From contig UQKU01000007.1 in the NCBI GenBank assembly GCA_900541675.1, forward strand, positions 1-64,000: a DNA stretch of 64,000 bases, read 5' to 3'. A program made the position numbers and the translations under genes. Below, piece by piece: positions 16,932 to 24,351 of this stretch. Position 1 is the first letter of the stretch. Every line of letters begins with the position of its first letter. The notes under the pieces were generated by a model. That model was not told where the DNA came from. It saw only the letters and a program-made list of their open reading frames with translations, and searched no databases. This DNA is from an uncultured Collinsella sp. (lineage in GTDB: Bacteria; Actinomycetota; Coriobacteriia; Coriobacteriales; Coriobacteriaceae).

Positions 16932-17351
16932 CTAGGCGAGCTCGGCTCCAAGGGCGCGGCAGGCCGCCTCGCCCTCATCGTCGGGGGCGTCGTAACAGAT
17001 GACGGAGTCGACCACGTTGACGCCTGCCTCGTCGGCGTCCGCCTTCCAATTGTCCATCCATTCGCCTTCGGCCCACGAATAAGAGCCAAAGAGGACGACC
17101 TTCTTGTCGCCGAGGGTCTCCTTGACTTCGTCCCACATCGGTTGGAACTCATCGTATTCAAGCTCCTCGGAGCCCATGGCGGGGCAACCGAAGGCGAAGG
17201 CATCATAGTCGGCGGCCCTGTCGGCAGAGAAGTCGGCGCAGGGGATGACTTCGGCCTCGGCGCCCGCGGACGTGGTGCCCTCGGCAACGAGGTTTGCCAT
17301 GGCCTCGGTGTTGCCCGTGCCGCTCCAGTAGACGACGGCGATCTTGCTCAT
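16932..17351 (-). CDS. Flavodoxin
   Basis: The 139-residue protein has the flavodoxin fold: phosphate loop SGTGNTEAM (residues 10-18) for FMN, FGCPAMGSEELEYDEF with the first isoalloxazine loop, and VVLFGSYSWAEGEWMDNWK with the second. It carries low-potential electrons in place of ferredoxin, typically under iron limitation. The true start is ATG 17351 with AAAGGA upstream; the longer open frame to 17810 is in the wrong context, overlapping DUF3793. It follows the DUF3793 gene by 46 bases, probably as one operon under iron control. Confidence 0.92.
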   Translation of the reverse strand: MSKIAVVYWSGTGNTEAMANLVAEGTTSAGAEAEVIPCADFSADRAADYDAFAFGCPAMGSEELEYDEFQPMWDEVKETLGDKKVVLFGSYSWAEGEWMDNWKADADEAGVNVVDSVICYDAPDDEGEAACRALGAELA

Positions 17352-17397
17352 GTTGAGTCCTTTCGGTTGTGCGGCGTGCGGTCGCGGTTTGTACGTT

Positions 17398-18102
17398 CTA
17401 TCGGGTCGCCTGGGCAAGTTGCGCCAAGCTGCAGCCCTGCTGATAGATAAAGGTGAGGTGTTGGGTGCAGGCACGGTACGCATCAAACGTCGCAAGCGCC
17501 TGCTCGACATTCGTATAGACCTTCCAGGCTCCAAAGATCTTGTAGTTCTCGCCACGCTGAGCGATGAACTCGTATACGTCGTCGCAGGGGTACCCCAGGA
17601 AGTAGCCAATCTCGTGTGGAAATTCGCAGGCGCAGTCGTTGTTGCAGCAGGCTTGCTGATCCAGTGCGCATCGAGTCTGGCCGCAGGCGCATTCCGCGGC
17701 GTTATTGCTCGCGAGCGTGATGCGTGATGCCAGGTGCACAAGACATGCCGAGAGGTTGCCGGTGTCGTAGCCCTTCTTGGCGAGTGCCGTTTTGGCGCGC
17801 GGGTCAGCAAGGTAAGTGGCGAGGCTATTGGGCCGATATGCGTATACGAGCGCCCCGCAGGGGCGCCAGACCAAAACGCTCAGATGGATACCGAACGGAT
17901 TAAGCTCGCGGTTGCACCGGGCGATAACGTTGAGCAGGCGTGCTCGGCGATCCTCGATCGCCGCAGTTACGCTTGAGCCGTCTTGATCGGCATAGACTCC
18001 TGGATAGGTAAAGAGCGATGCCGGTTTGATGCCCGCGAGCGTGGGGGAGCAGTTGCGCACGACTGCCGCCTGAAACGTTGGGATGTCTATGGTTCGAGTC
18101 AC
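17398..18102 (-). CDS. DUF3793 family protein
   Basis: The 234-residue cytosolic protein contains FPHEIGYFLGYPCDDVYEFI near residue 163, the signature of DUF3793, plus LNPFGIHLSVLVW. The Cys cluster (ECACGQTRC, QQACCNNDCAC) at residues 137-160 could bind metal. DUF3793 genes frequently sit with flavodoxin or iron and heavy-metal genes. Here a flavodoxin follows, and the upstream region carries two AGGCTWAC half-sites like DtxR/IdeR boxes. Function is unknown; a role in iron limitation is inferred from context. Confidence 0.8.
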   Translation of the reverse strand: MTRTIDIPTFQAAVVRNCSPTLAGIKPASLFTYPGVYADQDGSSVTAAIEDRRARLLNVIARCNRELNPFGIHLSVLVWRPCGALVYAYRPNSLATYLADPRAKTALAKKGYDTGNLSACLVHLASRITLASNNAAECACGQTRCALDQQACCNNDCACEFPHEIGYFLGYPCDDVYEFIAQRGENYKIFGAWKVYTNVEQALATFDAYRACTQHLTFIYQQGCSLAQLAQATR

Positions 18103-18125
18103 GACGCTCCTTACGGATCTAAACT

Positions 18126-18168
18126 GTTAGCCTAGGAAAACTTATACACGAAAGTAAGCCTTGGTCAA
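18126..18168 (-). promoter_or_regulatory. Promoter with DtxR/IdeR-like half-sites
   Basis: On the minus strand TTGACC (18168-18163), 16 bases, TATAAG (18146-18141) forms a promoter for the DUF3793-flavodoxin operon. AGGCTTAC (18161-18154, in the spacer) and AGGCTAAC (18133-18126, near the start of transcription) match the right half of the iron-repressor box of actinobacteria. Iron control is inferred. Confidence 0.5.
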
Positions 18169-18195
18169 CTAAAAAGTTTGAAGAGGGAAACTAAT

Positions 18196-18247
18196 TGACC
18201 GAACGGACATGATTTTGGGTTAAGATGGGAACACCCCATGGGGGTAT
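18196..18247 (+). promoter_or_regulatory. Promoter with CsoR-like operator
   Basis: TTGACC (18196-18201) and TAAGAT (18222-18227) are 20 bases apart. Directly downstream ACACCCCATGGGGTAT (18232-18247) is a 16-bp palindrome with one mismatch, closely matching CsoR-family copper-repressor operators. Spacing of 19-20 bases is also typical of MerR-type promoters. Confidence 0.55.
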
Positions 18248-18276
18248 CTAGATAGGGCTACTTGAAAGGGGAACGC

Positions 18277-18660
18277 ATGAGTGACTTGCTCAACCCTGCG
18301 AATCTCATCGTGCTGGCCGTCATTGCCGTCGGCATGTTTTTTGGGCTGCGTCGCATTGCGGCGTCGACGCATGGAAAGAGCTGTTGCAGTGATGGCGCGA
18401 GCGGCAAGAAAGCCAAGAAGGTTGTGGTGGCAGACACCGACGAGTCCCACTATCCCTATAGCGATGAGCTGCTCATCGGCGGCATGAGCTGTGACGGCTG
18501 CGCTCAGAACGTAGCCAATGCCCTCAATGCACTGGACGGCGTGTGGGCTACGGTGACGTATGCGGACCACACAGCACGCGTACGCTCGAAGCTCCCGGTT
18601 GATCGCGACACACTCGAGACGGCGGTGAGGGGCGCGGGCTATTACGTTATGAAAATGTAG
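18277..18660 (+). CDS. Membrane-anchored heavy-metal-associated (HMA) domain protein
   Basis: The 127-residue protein has one N-terminal membrane helix (NLIVLAVIAVGMFFGLRRI, residues 8-26), a short Cys/Lys linker (GKSCCSDGASGKK) similar to FeoB-associated Cys-rich membrane proteins, and a C-terminal HMA domain whose metal site is GGMSCDGCAQNVANAL. It probably binds copper or another soft metal at the membrane. AAAGGGG precedes ATG 18277. The CsoR-like palindrome upstream fits copper-dependent control. It is divergent from the DUF3793-flavodoxin operon and stands alone with no P-type ATPase next to it. Confidence 0.8.
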   Translation: MSDLLNPANLIVLAVIAVGMFFGLRRIAASTHGKSCCSDGASGKKAKKVVVADTDESHYPYSDELLIGGMSCDGCAQNVANALNALDGVWATVTYADHTARVRSKLPVDRDTLETAVRGAGYYVMKM

Positions 18661-18932
18661 GCGTTGCCTCTCCGGTGGATACCGGCCTCCTGCTCATTGC
18701 GACTATCGACATCCAAAAATTTGCGTAAAAAATAACCTTTAGATGCGGTAAAAGTGGAGTTTGGTGACGGTTTGCGCGGAATTCGCTACCAATCGAGCAT
18801 CTATTAACCCGTCCAAAAAATTACAGGTGTATATTTATACGCTGATTATTGCTGTGCTCAGATTGCAATTAACCGTGGACAGAAATGAAGAATGCTAAAG
18901 CTGGGCTTTAGGACAGGGGAGGTTATAGCCTT

Positions 18933-21470
18933 ATGAGACGAGTGGGAGCACTTGGCTTGGTGGCAGCGCTTGCCGCTATCTTGGTATCGCCGCTGCCGGC
19001 GCATGCCGAAGACGCTTCGGGTGCCGTTACCTACAATGCGGGAAATGGATATTCCTTTGAGAAGCTCTCGCATCCTACGGTAGGAACGTCGCAGCCGGAT
19101 GGTATCGTCGACTACCAGGGTAACGGTGCCGTTGCCGTTCCGGGCGCCGATGGTAACACGGCCAACAACGAAGGCGATCGCGGCCAGAGCTACACTTGGG
19201 CGGCTGCGAGCTATGGTGACTGGCTTTATGTGGGCACCTGCTATGCGGCGATGGGCAACACACTGACGCTCATGAACGGCACGCTGGGCGATTCCTTTGA
19301 TGCCGAGACCATGCGCCTGACGCTGGAGGCCATGTTTAACGGCACGTTCTTCTATGGACAGCAGAAGGAGGACGGCACGGCCGACAAGGACAGCGGCGGC
19401 ATCTTGGTTAAGATCAATACCAAGACCGGTGAGACCAAGCTGCTACTCTCTGAATCGCTCAACGGCGTCGGTCCTTTGTTCCGCAATGCCGTGAGCTATA
19501 AGGGTAAGCTCTATTTCTGCGGCAGCGTCAGGACCAATGGCGGCAAAAGCGGCCTGCCTGCTGTATATGAGATCGATCCTAAGACGGATGATTGGAAAGT
19601 TGTCTATCAGGGCCTTTCGAGCGCGGACGATTACCGCGATGCCTACAAGCAGGGCATTTCTACCGGTATCCGCGGCATGTGCGTCCATGATGGCCAGCTC
19701 GTCATCAGTAATGTGGGTAAAGACGCGAACGGTAATTTTGTGTCGACAATCCTGACGTCGTCTGACCCCTCGAAGGGCCAGGACAGCTTCACCGAGATTG
19801 CCAACTCGGGCACGCTGTTTAACTATCCGGCGATTCGCTATAAGGACAGCATCTACGGCGGTGCCATTTGGGATATGGTCTCGTACAATGGTCATCTCTA
19901 TGCCACCATCTGCACCGGTACGCCCGAGAACGCTCCCGATGATAATTCCATGCAGTCGTTCGCCATGGTCCGTGGCGACAAGAACGCCGACGGCAGCTAT
20001 GAGTGGACTCCCATTGTTGGCGATAAGGCGGACGGTGCAAAGTACTGCTTTGGCATCGATCCTGCCCGCACCCGTTCTGGTGCTGCCAACCTCATCGTCT
20101 ACAACGACTACCTCTATATCGGTGAATACAACGACGAGGAGATTGCTCTCGAGCGCATCCTGTTCAACAAGTCCAACACCGAAGAGGGCGGCAAGAGCGG
20201 CATGGGCGGCGTTGACTGCTCGTTTGTGAATGCCAATCTTGAGCAGTCGGTCAACATCTATCGCATGGACAAGAACGAGAACATGGAGCTCGTCGTTGGC
20301 GATCCCACCGAGATGTTCTCCGAGAAGAATGGCAACGGCCCTCTTTCCGGCCTGGCTTCGGGCTTTGGCTGAAACGAGAACCAGTACATTTGGCGCATGC
20401 AGAAGTTCGACGGCAAGCTGTATATCGGTACCTTTGATACCGCGAGCCTGCTCGAGCCGATCGGCCAGTTCTCCAATGGCGACATTATCGATATGACGCC
20501 CGAGGAGTGGAACTCTCAGGTTCAGCGCCTTAGGGACCTGCTCGATCACCTGCTCGACAAGAAATCGCCTGACGACCCCATCGTTCCCGTGAACACGCTT
20601 GCGGACGATGATTCAAACGAGGCCGTCGAGGTCGATGACGAGAAGGCTGAGGCCGTCGAGGCCGATGACGAGAAGACCGAGGTCGCTAAGGGCTTTGGCG
20701 ACCTGAGCGATGCGCTGGAGGATGCCGCGGGCGACCTTTGCGATCAGGCCGCGACGATGTCCCAGGACGTTGAGGACGACGCCGCTTACGTCCAGAAGAT
20801 CGATGGCGAGATCGCGTACTTCAAGTCCTTTGCCGACCAGTATCAGGACATGCTCGATAGCTATGAGAGCCTGAAGCAGCAGTACGAGGATGCCTATGGC
20901 ACCGAGCTGCCGGGCGATATTCAGGATGCGCTCGATAAGCTGCTGAGTAAGGAGAACCTCAAGAAACTGCAGAGTGTCCTTACGTGCATGTCTTACCTTC
21001 GCAATGCCGAGCGTGGCTTTGATATGTATGTGACCGAGGACGGCGTGAACTTTACGACGCTGACGACCAATGGCTTTAACGATCCGTATAACCATGGTCT
21101 GCGCACCTTTGCGGTGACCAACCAGGGTCTGTGCCTCGGTACCGCCAACCCGTTCAATGGCTGCCAGGTTTGGATCCAGCGCAAGGAGAATTCTGAGAAT
21201 CCGATTGATCCCGGTACTCCGGATCCGACGGAACCCACCAATCCTTCGCAGCCGGGTGGCGGCGATCAGCCTGGTGGCAGCCAGACGGGCGGCAACGGCC
21301 AGTCGAGCAGCACCACGACGACCGTTTCGACGACCACTAAGAAGACTCCGAAGGACGGCTCGCTGCCTCACGCTGGCGACTCGACCCTCACGCTGGTCTT
21401 GGGATTGCTGGTTGCAGCTGCCGCAGTGCTTGGCATTGCTCTCGTCTTGCGCAAGCGTTCTCGTCGCTAG
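18933..21470 (+). pseudogene. Cell-wall-anchored surface protein interrupted by one in-frame TGA
   Basis: One frame runs from ATG 18933 to 21470 (846 codons) except for TGA at 20370-20372. The first part has a signal peptide (residues 1-25, cut after AHA) and beta-propeller-like repeats (YGDWLYVGTCYA, YKGKLYFCGSV, YNGHLYATICTG, YNDYLYIGEY). The part after TGA continues the last repeat (QYIWRMQKFDGKLYIGTFD), then an acidic coiled region, a Pro/Gly/Thr-rich stalk and a sortase-type end: LPHAGD, hydrophobic helix, RKRSRR. The stop falls inside the fold where Trp (TGG), Arg or Gly is likely, and 1.1 kb of intact frame follows. It is either a recent nonsense change, a sequence error or a read-through codon. 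Without read-through the product is secreted, not anchored. Confidence 0.75.
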
Positions 21471-21892
21471 GCTCGACCACGCAGCTCGATGCCTTGGATG
21501 TCGTCGAAGTTGATGGCGATATCCCTGAGTTTGAGCAGCTTGAATGCGGGTAACACTTCGTCGAGGATGCCCGTGCGGCTACGATAGCCGTACATATCGT
21601 AATAGGTGACGCGCACCAAGTCGCCGCGTTTGAGGCCCTCGAGCTTTTTCGAAAGCTCGAGGGCTTTTTCTTCCGTGAGTTCGCATTTGGGCTCAACAGT
21701 GATTTCTTGTTTGCGCACGAGCTCGTAGTATCCCGTGAGGGCGGCAAAGGGCATAAACTGCGCGGCACGGCCGGCGCGGACGGCGCCGTTGGCGGTGAGC
21801 TTGGGGTCGGAGGAGCGACGTCTTCCCTCGGGGTCCGCTAGACGTTCAAAAGGCGTCGGTGGCCGCATCGGCTGTTGTTGGGACTTAGGCAC
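21467..21892 (-). CDS. YolD-like family protein
   Basis: The 141-residue protein has the YolD core RAAQFMPFAALTGYYELVRKQE and a C-terminal beta segment (LVRVTYYDMYGYRSRTGILDEV, then INFDDIQGIEL). YolD-like proteins are usually encoded next to UvrX/ImpB-type Y-family polymerases, as here: the polymerase gene overlaps its start by eight bases. It is thought to work with the polymerase in error-prone repair. Its stop overlaps the last codon of the convergent surface protein gene by four bases. Confidence 0.85.
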   Translation of the reverse strand: MPKSQQQPMRPPTPFERLADPEGRRRSSDPKLTANGAVRAGRAAQFMPFAALTGYYELVRKQEITVEPKCELTEEKALELSKKLEGLKRGDLVRVTYYDMYGYRSRTGILDEVLPAFKLLKLRDIAINFDDIQGIELRGRA

Positions 21893-23390
21893 GATGTCCT
21901 CCTACCTGATCGTTGCGTTCGCGTGCGGTGGCGCCGGCGGTGAAGCTTAATCCCTTGACGAGCGCGTTCTTGCCGTACTTGCCCTTCACGGCCAGGACAG
22001 CGCGCGCCAGGTCGCGCTCGCGCTCATCGGCCTTAACATCGCTGAACAGGTCGATAGTGGTAAATTCCTCGGGCATGAGGTTGCCAAATCCCAGGTTGAT
22101 GCGCTTGACCGGTCGTTTGGGATCGACAGTCTGCGCCCAGAGCTCATCGAAATAGCCCATGATCTTCTTAAACGAATTGGTACGCTCGGGCAGCTTGCGC
22201 GAGGCGTTGGAGTGCGCAAAGAGCGCGGCATAGCCACCACGCGGCTTGCCGCCGTGTTCGCCCACAAAGATGCCGTCAATCGCCTGTGCCTCTCGCACCA
22301 AACGTCGGCGTTCGTCGTCGCGTTGGACGGGCTTGGGCGCGCGGGGCGTGAGCTCGGGGCCGTCGGTTGCGGCGGGTTCGATGCTCGACGTGCTCGAACG
22401 CAAATGCCCGCATCCGTCTACATATTGTGCTGTGCCGCTGGCGTCGAGGCGGCGTATGTCGGCGCGCTCGCTCGCGTAGCCTACAAAGAGCGAGATACTG
22501 TTGCACACCACGTGCTTATCGACTAAGTCCAGCACAGCGTTGTCGACCATCTCGCGCAAGACGGTGTAGGCCTGTTCATAGGCATAGCCTTTCGAGAGCA
22601 CCTGTCCTGTGGTAGTTGAGGTTGCCTGCGGGCGATAGGCCTGAATATCGGCGATAGTTGTCGGCTCGCGCCCAAAGGCGTGGTCGATAAGATACTCGGC
22701 ATTGACGCCGAGCTCGTCGTAGAGCAGGTTTTCGTCGAGCGCCGCGACGCCCATCAGATCGTAGACGCCGTATTTTTCGAGTCGTGCTGCCACGCCGGGC
22801 CCAATGCCCCAGATGTCGGTGATGGGGCGATGGGGCCAGATCTCCTTGCGAAAGGTCTCGTCATCGAGTATGCCGATGCGGCTGGGTACGTGCTTGGCGG
22901 TAATGTCGAGTGCCACCTTGGCCTGGAATAGGTTGGGGCCGATGCCAACCGTTGCCGTGATGCCGGTGCGCGCCAGGACCTCGTCGCGCAACATGCAGGC
23001 GAAGCCTTCAGCGTCGGTGTGATAGAGGTCCAGATAGGGCGTCACGTCGATAAAGCATTCGTCGATGGAGTAGACGTGCACGTCCTGTGGGCTGACGAAT
23101 TCCAGATAGATACCGTAGATTTGCGCCGACACCTCCATGTAGTGCTGCATGCGCGGTACGGCCTTGATGTAGTCGATACCGTCGGGAATCTCGAACAGGC
23201 GACAGCGGTTATGGATTCCGAGGTCTTTCATGGCCTGTGTGATGGCAAGGCAGATGGTCGTGCGCCCGCGCGATTCGTCGGCAACGACCAGGTTGGTGGT
23301 GAGCGGGTCGAGACCGCGGTCGACGCACTCGACGCTGGCGTAGAACGTCTTGAGGTCGATGCAGATATAGGTGTGACGCTCGTGTCCCAC
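21885..23390 (-). CDS. Y-family error-prone DNA polymerase (ImpB/UvrX type)
   Basis: The 501-residue polymerase shows the catalytic carboxylates in YICIDLKTFYASVE (palm motif I) and HVYSIDECFIDVT (motif III), then the helix-hairpin-helix thumb (TDIWGIGPGVAARLEKYGVYDLMGVAAL) and little-finger region with an ITLGFGNL-like ending. It copies damaged DNA. GTG 23390 is preferred since GGGAGGA precedes it; ATG 23411 is possible. A palindromic LexA-type box at 23417-23436 overlaps the promoter region, so SOS induction is very likely. The YolD gene follows in the same operon. Confidence 0.9.
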   Translation of the reverse strand: MGHERHTYICIDLKTFYASVECVDRGLDPLTTNLVVADESRGRTTICLAITQAMKDLGIHNRCRLFEIPDGIDYIKAVPRMQHYMEVSAQIYGIYLEFVSPQDVHVYSIDECFIDVTPYLDLYHTDAEGFACMLRDEVLARTGITATVGIGPNLFQAKVALDITAKHVPSRIGILDDETFRKEIWPHRPITDIWGIGPGVAARLEKYGVYDLMGVAALDENLLYDELGVNAEYLIDHAFGREPTTIADIQAYRPQATSTTTGQVLSKGYAYEQAYTVLREMVDNAVLDLVDKHVVCNSISLFVGYASERADIRRLDASGTAQYVDGCGHLRSSTSSIEPAATDGPELTPRAPKPVQRDDERRRLVREAQAIDGIFVGEHGGKPRGGYAALFAHSNASRKLPERTNSFKKIMGYFDELWAQTVDPKRPVKRINLGFGNLMPEEFTTIDLFSDVKADERERDLARAVLAVKGKYGKNALVKGLSFTAGATARERNDQVGGHRA

Positions 23391-23416
23391 GCGTCCTCCC
23401 ATCAAACACATGTTCT

Positions 23417-23436
23417 TATCGAATACTTGTTCGATA
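23417..23436. promoter_or_regulatory. LexA/SOS box of the polymerase operon
   Basis: TATCGAATACTTGTTCGATA has perfect 7-bp arms (TATCGAA/TTCGATA) and contains CGAA-N5-TTCG, close to the Gram-positive SOS consensus CGAAC-N4-GTTCG. Confidence 0.75.
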
Positions 23437-23463
23437 ATACCCGCTCGTCCGGACATCGTCAAA

Positions 23464-23498
23464 ACCAACCAAAAAGGGACTGGTTTGTTTTGGTAGGT
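23464..23498. repeat. REP-like palindrome with AGGGACTGGTTTG core
   Basis: An 11-bp inverted repeat (ACCAACCAAAA/TTTTGGTAGGT, one mismatch) flanks a GGGACTGGTT core. The same core in GGGACAGGTT form occurs at 24161-24232 and in variant form at 50355 and 51567. Confidence 0.7.
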
Positions 23499-23625
23499 AT
23501 GGTCGTGCGGCTGCATCGGGTTTTAACGCAGCCCTAAAGAGTGTGAAACAGCTCGGAAAACCTCGCTTCGTAGCATGGGTCTAACGATTGATACCGCCTA
23601 TACGCACGGAAGGGTTGTGGGAAAG

Positions 23626-24150
23626 ATGGTCAATTGTGGGTTTGGTATGCCGACGCGCCTTGTTGCGGATGGGGACGTGGCTCGCTGGTGCGGACGATTG
23701 GTCGCTCACTACGGTGGCACCAAGGCACTGGTTGTGCTGGGTGGTGACAAGCACACGCGTGATGAGCTCGTTTCGGCGGCGCTGGGCTCGCTCGATCGCG
23801 CCCTGCTCGAACGCGTGCTCTTTCGCTGTGGCTCGGTTGGAGGCGATGGGGGAGGCGAGCTGGTCAACGAGGCCGTGGCCCTGGCGACCGACGAGGGTGT
23901 GGACTTTGTCCTGGCGATCGGTGATGCCGATACAGCCGGCTTTGCGCGCGAGCTCGCCCACCGCATGGCGGCGCTCGATGCCGGTGAGGACGGTTTTGTC
24001 CCCTATGGATGCATTGTCTCGGAGGGCAAGGTGCCCGCTACGGTGGGAGCCGGCGAGGCTCCCGTTTTTGCCATCATCGCGCCCGAGCTGCTGGAGGGCA
24101 TCGGGTCTCCTCTGCGTGAGTTGCTCGGCAGTGTGTGCGCTGCGGCCTAA
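23626..24150 (+). CDS. Truncated iron-type alcohol dehydrogenase-like protein
   Basis: The protein (174 residues from ATG 23626; upstream starts 23575 or GTG 23617 are possible) resembles only the N-terminal nucleotide-binding domain of iron-containing alcohol dehydrogenases: FGMPTRLVADGDV matches their FxNPTxxxFG opening and EGVDFVLAIGDADTAGFARELA matches GGGSxxDxAK, though the glycine loop is altered to GDADT. The C-terminal metal-binding helical domain (about 200 residues with His ligands) is missing. It is probably a decayed or domain-reduced protein and may not be an active dehydrogenase. REP-like palindromes lie on both sides. Confidence 0.55.
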   Translation: MVNCGFGMPTRLVADGDVARWCGRLVAHYGGTKALVVLGGDKHTRDELVSAALGSLDRALLERVLFRCGSVGGDGGGELVNEAVALATDEGVDFVLAIGDADTAGFARELAHRMAALDAGEDGFVPYGCIVSEGKVPATVGAGEAPVFAIIAPELLEGIGSPLRELLGSVCAAA

Positions 24151-24160
24151 TAATTGCCAT

Positions 24161-24232
24161 AAAGGGATGGGTTATTTTTGATTGGTAAAGCGTTTGACCT
24201 GCCAAAATAAACCTGTCCCTTTTTGGTCGGTC
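24161..24232. repeat. REPIN-like pair of inverted GGGACAGGTT elements
   Basis: AAAGGGATGGGTTATTTTTG (24161-24180) is mirrored by CAAAATAAACCTGTCCCTTT (24203-24222), giving a 20-bp imperfect hairpin with a 22-base loop. A second, overlapping dyad uses CCAAAA (24202-24207) and TTTTGG (24221-24226). Two head-to-head copies of one core is the layout of a REPIN. Confidence 0.7.
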
Positions 24233-24351
24233 GCCGTTTGGGGGCCGATTGGCAACGCTCGCTGATTGCAGTCTTGACCTGCGCTAGAATAGAGATATCT
24301 GAATATCCGGGCGTGCATGGAGGTGTGCGCCCGTATGCTGAGGAGGACTTT

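Noticed and set aside
20370..20372. TGA as selenocysteine codon
   Set aside because: No stable stem-loop suited to bacterial SECIS was found right after the TGA, and the local sequence suggests Trp, Arg or Gly rather than Cys.
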